Shown piece by piece: positions 1 through 8,922 of a stretch of DNA of 64,000 nucleotides; within the stretch, counting starts at the first letter, position 1, and every line of letters begins with the position of its first letter. The stretch covers positions 1 through 64,000 of the forward strand of contig NZ_BOMQ01000092.1 in the NCBI RefSeq assembly GCF_016862275.1, written 5' to 3'. Made by a program: the position numbers and the translations under genes. This DNA is from Actinoplanes nipponensis. GTDB taxonomy: Bacteria > Actinomycetota > Actinomycetes > Mycobacteriales > Micromonosporaceae. A model generated the notes under the pieces. That model was not told where the DNA came from. It saw only the letters and a program-made list of their open reading frames with translations, and made no database searches.

Positions 1-405
1 AAGACCGCCTACACCGCCGTCCTGAACGCCCTCAACGCCGGCGGCACCACCAACCCGCCCACCACGCCGCCGGTGACCCCGCCGACCAGCTCGCCGACCC
101 CGCCGCCGTCCGGCTCCGGCTGCACCGCCGCCGTCTCGCTGAACAGCTGGAACGGCGGCTACGTGGCCACGGTGAAGGTCACCGCCGGGTCCTCGGCGGT
201 CAACGGCTGGACCGTCAGCGTGACGCTGCCCTCCGGCAGCGCCCTCACCGGCGCCTGGAGCGCGACCAACACCGGGACCACCGGGACGGTCAGCTTCCGC
301 AACGTCGACTACAACGGCCGGATCGCCGCCGGTGGCAGCACCGAGTTCGGCTTCCAGGGCACCGGGACCGGGCCCGGCGCCACTCCCACCTGCCGGGTGG
401 GCTGA
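1..405 (+). CDS. C-terminal end of secreted GH10-type xylanase with CBM2 (partial)
   Basis: The gene is cut by the left window edge and is open from base 1. The first residues (AYTAVLNALN followed by Gly-Gly) match the closing helix of actinobacterial GH10 endo-1,4-beta-xylanases such as XlnA. A Pro/Thr-rich linker follows (about residues 18-38), then a complete family-2 carbohydrate-binding module (about 40-134) that starts at Gly-Cys-Thr, contains the SLNSWNGGY motif and ends at a matching Cys. CBM2 modules bind crystalline cellulose or xylan through exposed Trp residues, and several Trp are present. The protein is presumably secreted. The GH10 assignment rests on about 14 residues only; the CBM2 is secure. 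The next gene codes for another plant-polysaccharide enzyme. Confidence 0.75.
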   Translation, partial: KTAYTAVLNALNAGGTTNPPTTPPVTPPTSSPTPPPSGSGCTAAVSLNSWNGGYVATVKVTAGSSAVNGWTVSVTLPSGSALTGAWSATNTGTTGTVSFRNVDYNGRIAAGGSTEFGFQGTGTGPGATPTCRVG

Positions 406-424
406 GCCCGCGCCGGTGACCCCG

Positions 425-455
425 CCCGCCGGCCCGGCCCGTCCGGGCCGGCGGG
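425..455. terminator. Strong GC hairpin between the two glycoside hydrolase genes
   Basis: A perfect 13-bp inverted repeat (425-437 with 443-455) around a 5-nt loop begins 19 bp after the first stop codon. It has no T tract, as is usual for actinomycete terminators. It ends 30 bp before the next ATG, so it separates two transcription units or attenuates read-through. Confidence 0.6.
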
Positions 456-484
456 CACCATCCCCTCCAGGCCGGAAGGACCCC

Positions 485-2209
485 ATGAAACCATCGCCGT
501 TCCGCCGGGTGCGCGCCGTGCTCGCGGTGCTGAGCCTGACCCTGCTGACCCTGCTCGCGCCGAGCCCGGCGCGGGCGGACAACCCGATCGTCCAGACCAT
601 CTACACCGCCGACCCGGCGCCGCTGGTGCACAACGGCCGGGTCTACCTCTACACCGGCCACGACGAGGACGCCTCGACGTACTTCACCATGAAGGAGTGG
701 CGGGTCTGGTCGTCCGCCGACATGGTCAACTGGACCGACCACGGCTCGCCGCTCGACCTGGCCAGCTTCAGCTGGGCGAGCAGCAACGCCTGGGCCGGGC
801 AGACCGTCGAGCGCAACGGCAAGTTCTACTGGTACGTGCCGATGACCACCCGCGCCGGCCGGATGGCGATCGGCGTCGCGGTCGCCGACAGCCCCACCGG
901 CCCGTTCCGGGACGCCCTGGGGCACCCGCTGGTCGACACCAACCAGATCGACCCGACCGTGTTCATCGACGACGACGGCCAGGCGTACCTCTACTGGGGC
1001 AACCCCGACCTGTGGTACGTCCGGCTCAACGCCGACATGATCTCCTACGCCGGCAGCCCCGCCAAGATCCCGCTCACCACCGCCGGCTTCGGCACCCGCA
1101 CCGGCGACGCGAACCGGCCCACCCTGTTCGAGGAGGGACCCTGGGTCTACAAGCGCAGCGGCCTCTACTACCTGGTGTTCGCCGCGAAGTGCTGCTCGGA
1201 GTTCATCGCCTACTCGACGGCGCCCGGACCGCTGGGACCGTGGACCTACCGCGGCACGATCATGCCCACCCAGGGCAGCAGCTTCACCAACCACCCGGGC
1301 ATCGTCGACTTCAACGGGGGCTCGTACTTCTTCTACCACAACGGCGCGCTGCCGGGCGGCGGCGGCTACACCCGCTCGGTCGCCGTGGAGAAGTTCAGCT
1401 ACCGCGCCGACGGCACCATCCCGACGATCACCATGACGGCGGCCGGCGCGCCGCAGGTGGGGACGCTCAACCCGTACGTCCGCCAGGAGGCGGAGACCAT
1501 CGCCACCGAGACCGGAGTCGAGACCGAGGCGGCCGGGACCGGCAACCGCGCGGTCAGCTTCATCGACAACGGCGACTGGATCAAGGTCAAGGGGGCCGCC
1601 TTCGGCACGGGCGCCGCGACCTTCACCGCCCGGGTCGCCTCCGCCACCAGCGGCGGCCGGATCGAGGTGCGGCTCGACGGCAGCACCGGCGCCCTGGCGG
1701 GGACCTGCACCGTCCCCGGCACCGGCGGCTGGCAGACCTGGACGACCGTGTCGTGCCCGGTGACCGCGGCCGGCCAGCACGACCTGTACCTGCGCTTCAC
1801 CGGCGGCAGCGGCAGCCTGTTCAACGTGGACTGGTGGCAGTTCTCCCCCACGGGCTCGACACCGCCGCCGAGCACGCCCCCGCCGACCACCCCTGCGCCC
1901 TCGACCCCTCCGGTGGCCGGATGCGCCGCGACCTACCGCACCACCAGCACCTGGAACGGCGGGTTCCAGGCGGAGGTCACCGTCACGGCGGGCCCGTCCG
2001 CCCTGGGCGGCTGGCGGGTGAGCTGGACGCCGGCCGCCGGACAGACCATCAGCCAGGCATGGAACGGCACGCTGAGCACCAGCGGCTCGACCGTGGCGGT
2101 GGGCAACGCCTCGTACAACGGCAGCCTGGCGGCCGGGGCCTCGACGACGTTCGGCTTCCTCGCCGGCGGCAGCGCGTCGACGCCGGCGCTGACCTGCACC
2201 CCCGCCTGA
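485..2209 (+). CDS. Secreted GH43 glycoside hydrolase with CBM6 and CBM2
   Basis: This 574-residue exported enzyme probably removes arabinose or xylose from hemicellulose. It has an Arg-rich n-region and a hydrophobic core (10-25), with likely cleavage after ARA near residue 31. The five-bladed GH43 catalytic domain covers about 35-330, with candidate base Asp43 (TADPAP), pKa-tuning Asp156 (IDPTVF) and acid Glu216/217 (LFEEGPW). A CBM6 follows (about 340-460, EAETIATETG and DNGDWIKVKG), then a Pro/Thr linker and a C-terminal CBM2 (about 480-574). The ATG is preceded by GGAAGGA at a good distance and begins the signal peptide, so longer upstream in-frame sequence was excluded. Substrate specificity (arabinofuranosidase, xylosidase or arabinanase) cannot be told from the sequence. 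Confidence 0.88.
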   Translation: MKPSPFRRVRAVLAVLSLTLLTLLAPSPARADNPIVQTIYTADPAPLVHNGRVYLYTGHDEDASTYFTMKEWRVWSSADMVNWTDHGSPLDLASFSWASSNAWAGQTVERNGKFYWYVPMTTRAGRMAIGVAVADSPTGPFRDALGHPLVDTNQIDPTVFIDDDGQAYLYWGNPDLWYVRLNADMISYAGSPAKIPLTTAGFGTRTGDANRPTLFEEGPWVYKRSGLYYLVFAAKCCSEFIAYSTAPGPLGPWTYRGTIMPTQGSSFTNHPGIVDFNGGSYFFYHNGALPGGGGYTRSVAVEKFSYRADGTIPTITMTAAGAPQVGTLNPYVRQEAETIATETGVETEAAGTGNRAVSFIDNGDWIKVKGAAFGTGAATFTARVASATSGGRIEVRLDGSTGALAGTCTVPGTGGWQTWTTVSCPVTAAGQHDLYLRFTGGSGSLFNVDWWQFSPTGSTPPPSTPPPTTPAPSTPPVAGCAATYRTTSTWNGGFQAEVTVTAGPSALGGWRVSWTPAAGQTISQAWNGTLSTSGSTVAVGNASYNGSLAAGASTTFGFLAGGSASTPALTCTPA

Positions 2210-2219
2210 CCCGTCGGAT

Positions 2220-2369
2220 CTAGCGGTCGCCCTCGTCGTCGCGCCTGCGGTCGTGCAGCTCACGCACCTTCCGCGCGACGTCGAGGGCCCCGCCGACGAG
2301 GATGACGACGGCACCGGCGGCGTTCAGGATGGCCGAGAGGTCGGACCAGGACACGGGCAGTAGGAACAT
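2220..2369 (-). CDS. 49-residue single-pass membrane protein
   Basis: This small gene has an ATG preceded by GGGGAGAG at normal spacing. It codes for a short N-terminus, one hydrophobic stretch (about residues 11-30, LSAILNAAGAVVILVGGALD) and a charged C-terminal tail rich in Arg and Asp. Codon third positions are almost all G or C. It lies convergent to the GH43 gene, and its stop is 11 bp from that gene's stop. No family was recognised and the function is unknown. The ribosome binding site and the clean membrane-segment-plus-tail layout are the reasons to call it real. Confidence 0.55.
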   Translation of the reverse strand: MFLLPVSWSDLSAILNAAGAVVILVGGALDVARKVRELHDRRRDDEGDR

Positions 2370-2530
2370 CGGAGGGCTCTCCCCGCAGAGATCGACGACG
2401 ACAGAACTCCTCCAGCCTCGGCCGATCCCCCGACAGCGTCACCCTGGCGTTACAGCCTGATACAAGGCCGCCACTTTGGACCGCCCTTGCGCGGTAGTCA
2501 CAGAGGGGTATTGCATGCCTACTATCGGTC

Positions 2531-4831
2531 ATGGCCCGTCGATCCGAGACCCCGCGAGATCCGCAGTCCATCCTACGGCTGCAGCTGCGCCTGTGCCGTG
2601 AGCACAACGGCCAACCACCCTTGCGACTGATGGCAGAACGCACCAAAGATGAGGACATCGGACACAGCTATTCGCACACCACCATCGGGAAGAAGCTCGA
2701 GGGGAACGCGCCGATCGACTGGATCTTCGTCCAGGCGATGGTCCGGGTCCTGCACCGCCTCGGTGGGCATCCCGGCGAGCCCGATCTCGCGCGGTGGCTC
2801 AAACTGTTCGAGCAGACCCTGCGGCACGACCACTGGGTAGGGTCGCCGCCGCCCCTGGCCGACGCCTACCAGAGCCGTCCCCTCGCGGACGAGCTCAGCC
2901 TCGAAGTCGCGCGCGGCCGCACGGTCGTTCTCCGCGGGTTCGGCGGGGTGGGCAAGACCCAGTTCGCCGCCGACCTGGTCTACCGGTCCTGGACGGAGCA
3001 CCTCGTCGATGTCGTCGTCTGGGTGGACGCCGCCGACCGGGCCGCCCCGCTCGCCGCCCTGAGCAAACTGGCCGGCAAGCTCGGCATCGAGGCCGACGGC
3101 GACGAGGAGGTCCTGGCCCGGCAGGTGCTGGCCCGGCTCGCCGAGCGCGGCGGCCACCGGGCGCTGATCGTTTACGACGGCGTGCGGAACCCCGCCGATC
3201 TGGACGGTCTGTGGCCGCTGCCGGGCGACACCGCGACGGTGGTAACCACCCAGTGTCGACAGGACGCGCTCGAGGGACACGGGCGGATCGTCCACACCGT
3301 CGGTGTCTTCGAGCCCGGCGAGTCCTTGGGCTACCTGCGCGAGAAGCTCGACGGCGAAGGCCTCGAGGACGCCGCCCGGCTCGCCGAGGAGCTCGGCCAC
3401 CTGCCGCTCGCCCTGTCGCTGGCCGGGGCGTACATGAAGAACTACGCGCTGGATTGCCCCGAGTATCTGCGCAGGTTCCGGGAGCTGCGGCTCGTCGATC
3501 TCTCGCCGGACCGGGACGCCGCGACCCTGGCCACGGCGTGGAACCTCGCGATCACTGCGGCCGACGAACGCCGGCCCGAGGGCGCGGCTCGGCTGCTGCT
3601 CCAGTTCGCGGCCAATCTGGATCCGCACGGCTCCCCGGCGGCACTGTTCCTGACCGAGGCCGTCCGGGCCATGCTCACGGCCCGCCGCGGCCGGGCGACC
3701 AGCGCCGACGACGCCCGCGACGGCGTGTCGAACCTGCGGCTGCTGAGCCTGTGCGAGGACCTCGACGGGCATCGCACCATCACTGTGCACCCGCTCCTGC
3801 AGCGGTCGGTACGCGAGGACGCGCCCGCGGCGGTGTGCGCACTCGCCGGCTGCGCGGCGGACGCCCTGCTGGAAAGATGGCCCACGGTCGAGGGCGACGT
3901 CGGCCTCGTCGAGCAGCTGCGCAACAACACCGAGGCCCTGCGCCGGAACGCCGATGACGCGCTGTGGCGGAACGGGCTGCACCGGGTCGTGTTTCGCGCG
4001 GGCAACAGCCTCACCGCCCAGGGGCTGCCGGTCACAGCCCTGCGATACTGGCAGGAGCTGGTGCCTTCGGCGGTCAAGCACCTCGGCGCCGAGCACGCCG
4101 ACACACTCACCGTCAGGCACAATCTCGCGTGGGCCCGGCATCGCACCGGAGACCACGCCGGCGCGCTGGACGAGATGCGCGATGTGTGGGAGATCCGCCG
4201 CCGGGTCCTGCCCGCCGAGGATCTGAACACCCTCGCCGCACTGCACGGCATCACGGTGTTCCAGCAAGCGCTGGGAAACCGCGAGGGCGCCGCGGCGTCC
4301 CTGGCGGCCCTGGTGACCCGGTACGACCGGCGGGTCGGGGCGGACGATCGCGACACGCTCAACGCCCGCAAGGATCTGGCCTGCATGCTGGGCGAACTCG
4401 AGTCCCCGGCGGTGGCGGTATCCCGGCTCCGCGCGCTGGTGGACAGATATCGCACCGTGGTCGGCGTCGATGATCCGGACACGCTGGACGTCGAGCTCGT
4501 GCTGGCCGGATGGCTGGCCGGCACGGGCGAGCTCGACGAGGCGCGGTCGCTCGTCGACCGGCTGATCGGCGACTACCGCAGGGTGCTCGGTGCGGACCAC
4601 CTCACCACGCTGCAGGTCCGCTACTACGCCGCCGATGTGCGCCGGCAGCAAGGTCAGCGGAGGCAGGCCGGGCGCGCGATGCGTGGACTCCGCCGCGAAC
4701 TGCAGCCGCTGCTCGGCGCGGGCCGGCCGGAGCTCGCGGAGCTCGACGACGAGATCGACGGCTGGCTGGCCGAGCTGCACCTCAGGCGGCGTGCGGCAGC
4801 TGCACCAGCCCGAGGCGGTACGCCGTCGTGA
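2531..4831 (+). CDS. HTH / NB-ARC ATPase / TPR regulatory protein
   Basis: This 766-residue cytoplasmic STAND-type protein has an N-terminal lambda-repressor-like region (about 10-80, including SYSHTTIGKKL). A nucleotide-binding NB-ARC module follows, with P-loop GFGGVGKT (136-143), a Walker-B-like ALIVYDGV, and a GLPL-type motif (HLPLALSLAG). The C-terminal half is a TPR superhelix with repeated LGAEH and DDRDTLNARKDLA-type units. Such proteins act as ligand-triggered switches; here the N-terminal module suggests DNA binding. The ligand and targets are unknown. The 3' end overlaps the convergent response-regulator gene by 50 bp. The 16899-18646 gene pair encodes a shorter HTH-TPR protein without the ATPase module. 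Confidence 0.8.
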   Translation: MARRSETPRDPQSILRLQLRLCREHNGQPPLRLMAERTKDEDIGHSYSHTTIGKKLEGNAPIDWIFVQAMVRVLHRLGGHPGEPDLARWLKLFEQTLRHDHWVGSPPPLADAYQSRPLADELSLEVARGRTVVLRGFGGVGKTQFAADLVYRSWTEHLVDVVVWVDAADRAAPLAALSKLAGKLGIEADGDEEVLARQVLARLAERGGHRALIVYDGVRNPADLDGLWPLPGDTATVVTTQCRQDALEGHGRIVHTVGVFEPGESLGYLREKLDGEGLEDAARLAEELGHLPLALSLAGAYMKNYALDCPEYLRRFRELRLVDLSPDRDAATLATAWNLAITAADERRPEGAARLLLQFAANLDPHGSPAALFLTEAVRAMLTARRGRATSADDARDGVSNLRLLSLCEDLDGHRTITVHPLLQRSVREDAPAAVCALAGCAADALLERWPTVEGDVGLVEQLRNNTEALRRNADDALWRNGLHRVVFRAGNSLTAQGLPVTALRYWQELVPSAVKHLGAEHADTLTVRHNLAWARHRTGDHAGALDEMRDVWEIRRRVLPAEDLNTLAALHGITVFQQALGNREGAAASLAALVTRYDRRVGADDRDTLNARKDLACMLGELESPAVAVSRLRALVDRYRTVVGVDDPDTLDVELVLAGWLAGTGELDEARSLVDRLIGDYRRVLGADHLTTLQVRYYAADVRRQQGQRRQAGRAMRGLRRELQPLLGAGRPELAELDDEIDGWLAELHLRRRAAAAPARGGTPS

Positions 4832-5480
4832 CGGCATGCGTGCGGTTGCGGACGCCCAGCTTCATGAGCACCCGCCCGACGTGCGTCCGTACCGTCAGGG
4901 AACTCAGGACCAGCGCGTCCGCGATCTCGGCGTTGGACAGTCCCCGCGCCATCAGCACCAGGATCTCGTGTTCGCGCCGGGTCAGCCGGTCCGGCGGGGC
5001 GCCGGCGAGCCCGAGGACCGGCCGGCCGGCCGCCTCCCGCAACAGGTCGCCCAGGACCGCCGGGTCGAGCCAGATGCCGGCGGCGGTGACCGTGCGGACC
5101 GCGCGGGCCAGCCGGTCGGTGGCGGTCTCCTTGAGCAGGTAGCCGGCCGCGCCGGCGAGCAGCGCGTCGCAGACCAGCCGGGGGGTGTGCCGGTCGGTCA
5201 GGACCACCACCCGGGCGGTCCCGCCCGCGACGACCTCGGCGATCACGTCGGCGCCGCCGGCCGGGAGGTCCGTCACGACCACGTCGGGGCGGAGCCCGGC
5301 GGCGGCGGCGAGCACGTCACCGGGCGTGGCCTCGCCGGCCACGCGGAGGTCCGGCGTGGCGTCCAGCACGGCCGCTACACCGGCGCGGATCAGCGGTATC
5401 TCGTCGGCGATCAGCACCCGGACGGTCGTCACGCCGTCGCGCCGGGCGGGCAGCGGGCGCACGGATGACAGCTCGGTCAC
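4782..5480 (-). CDS. Orphan LuxR/NarL-type response regulator
   Basis: The 232-residue protein has an N-terminal receiver domain (about 19-135) with acidic pair Asp26/Glu27, phospho-acceptor Asp71 (VVVTDLP) and Lys117 (YLLKE). A C-terminal LuxR HTH (about 163-225) starts at LTRREHEILVLMARGLSN. The GTG start at 5480 has GAGGGGG seven bases upstream. No histidine kinase gene is adjacent, so its partner is unknown. It lies 150 bp downstream of the RiPP genes on the same strand, so it may regulate them or simply sit next to them. Confidence 0.88.
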   Translation of the reverse strand: MTELSSVRPLPARRDGVTTVRVLIADEIPLIRAGVAAVLDATPDLRVAGEATPGDVLAAAAGLRPDVVVTDLPAGGADVIAEVVAGGTARVVVLTDRHTPRLVCDALLAGAAGYLLKETATDRLARAVRTVTAAGIWLDPAVLGDLLREAAGRPVLGLAGAPPDRLTRREHEILVLMARGLSNAEIADALVLSSLTVRTHVGRVLMKLGVRNRTHAVTTAYRLGLVQLPHAA

Positions 5481-5630
5481 GTCGTCGCCCCCTCTCGCGG
5501 TTCCGTCCTGGTCACCGGGGCCTCCTGGCTGCGCTCACTCGTCGTCGCGCTGATGCCGTTCAGCCTCGCGGGCACCGCTGGACCATCCGCTACAGCGATC
5601 TCTGCACCGCATCGCTCCGCCGGGGCCCGG

Positions 5631-6674
5631 TCAGTCGTACGAGCCGTGCCGGATCGCGTCCACCAGGCCGGCCACCGCCCGGCCGCCGGGCGTCAGGAAC
5701 GGCTCGGCGGTGCGCAGAGCGTCGATCATCGCCGGTCGGTCGAAGCCGTCGCGTGCCCGGCCGGCCAGCGCCGCGACGCGGTCGGCCGGGAACTCCCGGG
5801 CCGCCGCGGGACGCCGCCAGAACGACCACAGGGCGAACCACACGCAGCAGGCGTGCGCGAACGAGTGCAGGTGCAGCCGGCGCCCGGTCCACGGCGAGGC
5901 GACGGGCACCCGGTCGGCGGCGGCCCGGTCCCGCAGCAGCGGCTCGTCGCGTTCGACGAGGTAGAGGAACGAGTGGACGGCCTCGTGGAGCAGCCGGTCG
6001 AGGACGCCGGCCGGGTCGGCCGGCGGGCCGGCCAGGTTGCCGAAGGCGGGGCCGCCGATGCGGCGTTCGGTCGAGAACGACGTCGCGGCGTCGCCCGGGC
6101 CGCGGCGGGCCACGACGACCCGGACCGACGAGGTGACCAGGTGGTGGGCCTCGGGGCTGATCCGCCGGGCGGCGGCCAGGGCGGCGTCGGCGGCGGTCAC
6201 GACCTCGCGCAGGGCCTCCGGCCGGTACGCCACGGTCGGCCCGGCCCAGTCCAGGGCGGCGTACGGGCTGCGGGTGTCCACCGGTATGCCCGGGGCCAGC
6301 CGGGGCGCGTGGTACGCGCCGTCCGCGCCCTCCGCCGGGAACCAGCAGTCGCCCAATGCGGTCCACACCGGCCGGCCCGGCGCCCGCGCCGGGTCGAGGC
6401 GGCGGAGCTCGGCCAGCGCGCCGGTCAGGAAGAAGTGCAGGTCGTGCGGGGGTCCGTAGTGCAGCCGGCGGCCGCTCTCCGGCGCCAGCACCAGCCGCGT
6501 CGTGCTCGCCTCGGGCAGCTCGCCCACGATCGAGCGCAGCCGGTCGCCGATGTGGGCCCGCACGAACCGGTCCAGCATGGCCTCGAACCGGTCCCGGGAG
6601 GCGGCCGCGAACCGGTCGTGCAGTTCGCGGTGCCGGGCCGCCGCCGGTCGCCAGGACAGGACGTCGGCGACCAC
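5631..6674 (-). CDS. HExxH-motif protein, probable aKG-HExxH-type peptide beta-hydroxylase of a RiPP pathway
   Basis: This 347-residue soluble protein has a metal-binding HEAVH motif (His230-Glu-Ala-Val-His234) followed by a His-rich segment (RLHLHSFAH) that could give further ligands. In recent RiPP literature, proteins of this size with HExxH encoded beside radical SAM peptide-modifying enzymes form a 2-oxoglutarate/iron-dependent peptide beta-hydroxylase family rather than peptidases; that link comes from family knowledge and context. The GTG start lies 4 bp after the radical SAM stop codon, so the two genes are probably translated together. Expected role: hydroxylation of a residue in the precursor encoded at 8535-8864. 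A zinc peptidase that removes the leader is the alternative. Confidence 0.65.
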   Translation of the reverse strand: MVADVLSWRPAAARHRELHDRFAAASRDRFEAMLDRFVRAHIGDRLRSIVGELPEASTTRLVLAPESGRRLHYGPPHDLHFFLTGALAELRRLDPARAPGRPVWTALGDCWFPAEGADGAYHAPRLAPGIPVDTRSPYAALDWAGPTVAYRPEALREVVTAADAALAAARRISPEAHHLVTSSVRVVVARRGPGDAATSFSTERRIGGPAFGNLAGPPADPAGVLDRLLHEAVHSFLYLVERDEPLLRDRAAADRVPVASPWTGRRLHLHSFAHACCVWFALWSFWRRPAAAREFPADRVAALAGRARDGFDRPAMIDALRTAEPFLTPGGRAVAGLVDAIRHGSYD

Positions 6675-6678
6675 CGGC

Positions 6679-8529
6679 TCACCGTCCCGCGGTCGCGGGC
6701 AGCGCCAGGGCGAGGAACTGGTCGCCGTCGCGCATCATCAGGCCCCGGTCGCAGAACTCGGCCAGCGCGCCGGTCACCTCGTCCCGGGACGGGCCCGGGT
6801 CGAGCCGGCCGTGCATCGCCGCCGCGGTGACCGGGCGATCGGCGCAGCTCAGGTAGATCGCGGCCAGCGGGCCGTCGAAGGTGAACGTGCCCGCCTCGGC
6901 CGGCGTGCGCGCGTCCTCGATCTGCAGGAAGCCTTCCGCGTGCCGGAAGGTCAGGGTGGGCCGTTCCGGCGCGCGCCAGGCGTCCCGCCAGGCCCGCACC
7001 ACCCGCCGGGTGCCGTCCATCGTCTCCTCCGGCACCGACCCGTCGAACTCGTACTCGAAGAAGTAGGCGATCCGCTCCAGGTCGACCGACTCGGGATAGA
7101 TCTGCCCGTAGCCGCGGTGCGGGCGCCGGTAGCGGGCCGGGAACGCCGCCGGATCGGCGAAGATCGGGCTGAAGCGTTCCATCCAGATGCGGGTCGGCGC
7201 GCCGGGCGGTGATAGATGCGCCAGCAGCGGCAGGAGTGCCTCCTGGCGCTCGTAGTCCGCCGCGCGTTCGCCGGGGAAGCCGAAAAGCAGGTTCCAGTGC
7301 ACCTTGATGCCGTAGTAGCGGGCCCAGCGCAGCGTGTTGACGTTCTGGATGCCGGTGACGCCCTTGCGCATCAGCCGCAGGACCGGCGTGCTCAGCGACT
7401 CGATGCCCGGCTGCACCCGGCTCACGCCGGCCTGCCGCAGCAGCCGCAGCTGGTCGCGGGTCAGGTTGGACTTGAGCTCGTAGAAGATCTCGTAGTCGGT
7501 GCCGGCGGCGACCAGCTCGGCCAGCAGGGTACGCAGATACGCCATGTCCAGGATGTTGTCGACGGCCTCGAAGCGGAAGCTGCGGTAGCGGCGCGCCGCC
7601 TGCGCCAGCTCCTGGCGTACCCGGCCCGGCGACTTGCTGCGGAAGGCCATCCCGGTGCCGTTGAGGCCGCAGAACGTGCAGTGGTGCTTGGCGCCCCACC
7701 AGCAGCCCCGGGAGCTCTCGAACGGGATGGCGACGTCGCGCCTTGGCGCCCGGGTGAGCAGCCCGAGGCGCTCGGCCCGGTCGAAGTACTCGGTGTAGTC
7801 CGGCATCGGGAGCTCGTCCAGCCGGGTGAACGGCGGACGGTGCCCGACCGCGGTCACGCCCCCGTCGCGCCGGCACACCACGCCCGGCACGGCCGCCGGG
7901 TCGGCGCCCGTCGCCAGCGCCCGGAGGAACTCCGGGAAGGCCTCGTCGCCCTCGCCGATGACCGCGTAGTCCACGCAGCCGATCGCGCCGGTCAGCTCGA
8001 CGCCCATCTCGCCCTCGAAGTTCGCCCCGCCGAACAGCGTGACCACCGCGGGGTGGGCGGCCTTGATCCGGGCGGCCAGGGCGAACGAGGCGAGGTTCTG
8101 CTGGAACGTCGACGTGAAGCCCACGACGTCGAAGCCGCCCCACGGGATCTCGGCCATCAGGCGGTCGAGGAACCGGGGCACCTGCTCCTCGCGCACGGAT
8201 CTCAGGAACTCCAGCGGGTGTGCGACGTCGGGCAGCGCGGCGCGCAGGAACGGCTCGTCGGCCGGGACGGGCGCACCGGGTCCGGGGGCCGGGCCCGGGA
8301 ACGCGGCCGCGGCGAAGAGCCAGTCGCCGAGGAAGGACCGCCCGACGTCGCCGATCGCCTCGTAGGCGCCGGCGCCGATGAGGTCGGCGAACTCGAGATT
8401 GAGGTGGAACGTCTCGGCCGGGAACCCGTGGGCGCCGGCGATCGCCTTCAGCAGGCCCAGCTGGATCGACGGCCGGAACTGGGAGTGGAAGGGCATCGAC
8501 ACGAGCGCGACCCGCGGCGGTGAGGCCAT
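6679..8529 (-). CDS. B12-binding radical SAM RiPP maturation C-methyltransferase
   Basis: The 616-residue enzyme has an N-terminal cobalamin-binding Rossmann-like region (about 1-215, including VVGFTSTFQQNLASF and LFGGANFEGE). The radical SAM core carries Cys276, Cys284 and Cys287 in the signature RGCWWGAKHHCTFCGLN. This CX7CX2C spacing with Trp-Trp-Gly is typical of the RiPP maturation radical SAM protein 1 group (rSAM-ocin), which methylates unactivated carbons of precursor peptides. The C-terminal part (about 520-616) includes a winged-helix-like segment that may contact substrate. The start is 5 bp after the stop of the precursor gene and the stop is 4 bp before the HExxH gene, giving a three-gene operon. 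The methylated residue cannot be predicted. Confidence 0.85.
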   Translation of the reverse strand: MASPPRVALVSMPFHSQFRPSIQLGLLKAIAGAHGFPAETFHLNLEFADLIGAGAYEAIGDVGRSFLGDWLFAAAAFPGPAPGPGAPVPADEPFLRAALPDVAHPLEFLRSVREEQVPRFLDRLMAEIPWGGFDVVGFTSTFQQNLASFALAARIKAAHPAVVTLFGGANFEGEMGVELTGAIGCVDYAVIGEGDEAFPEFLRALATGADPAAVPGVVCRRDGGVTAVGHRPPFTRLDELPMPDYTEYFDRAERLGLLTRAPRRDVAIPFESSRGCWWGAKHHCTFCGLNGTGMAFRSKSPGRVRQELAQAARRYRSFRFEAVDNILDMAYLRTLLAELVAAGTDYEIFYELKSNLTRDQLRLLRQAGVSRVQPGIESLSTPVLRLMRKGVTGIQNVNTLRWARYYGIKVHWNLLFGFPGERAADYERQEALLPLLAHLSPPGAPTRIWMERFSPIFADPAAFPARYRRPHRGYGQIYPESVDLERIAYFFEYEFDGSVPEETMDGTRRVVRAWRDAWRAPERPTLTFRHAEGFLQIEDARTPAEAGTFTFDGPLAAIYLSCADRPVTAAAMHGRLDPGPSRDEVTGALAEFCDRGLMMRDGDQFLALALPATAGR

Positions 8530-8534
8530 GACGG

Positions 8535-8864
8535 TCAGCGGGGCGGCTCGGTGTCCGGCCCGGAGTGCTGGACCGAGTTCTCGACGCTCGGTCCGTCGAG
8601 GGCGTCCTGGATGCTGCCGCCCTTGGCCGACTCGGCGACGGTGCGGAACGCCGTGCCCCGGCCCCGCTCGTACGCGTCCCGGAAGCCCTCCGACAGCAGC
8701 CCGGCGCGGACGGCCGGGGCCGGTTCGGCGGCGGGCCGGCCGAACCGGTGCATGATGGTCAGCAGCACGCCGCGCTCGGTCTCCGACAGGGTCCGGGCGA
8801 ACTCGTCGAGCTTGGTGGCCAGATTGCGCAGTTCGTCCTCAGTGACGGGGAGTTCGTCAGCCAT
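8535..8864 (-). CDS. RiPP precursor peptide
   Basis: This 109-residue acidic peptide is the first gene of the operon. The ATG at 8864 is chosen because AAGGAG lies ten bases upstream; an in-frame upstream extension lacks such a site. Residues 1-42 form a helical leader-like region (TEDELRNLATKLDEFARTLS). A Pro/Ala-rich connector follows. From about residue 52 comes a second segment, with Lys-Gly-Gly at 81-83 and a polar 26-residue tail (84-109) that contains Ser, Asn, Asp and Gln and ends PDTEPPR. Cleavage after Gly-Gly is possible but not proven. Position, size and spacing to the radical SAM gene make the precursor role likely. The product is unknown; no dedicated protease or transporter is visible. 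Confidence 0.75.
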   Translation of the reverse strand: MADELPVTEDELRNLATKLDEFARTLSETERGVLLTIMHRFGRPAAEPAPAVRAGLLSEGFRDAYERGRGTAFRTVAESAKGGSIQDALDGPSVENSVQHSGPDTEPPR

Positions 8865-8922
8865 CGCCTGAGCTCCTTCGGTCCACAGGTTCCCGAGGTC
8901 ACACGCGTGCCGGGCCACCATA

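Noticed and set aside
5631-6674. HExxH protein as an ordinary zinc metalloprotease
   Set aside because: No signal peptide or known peptidase family features were seen, and the tight operon with a radical SAM maturase points to peptide modification; it is kept only as an alternative.
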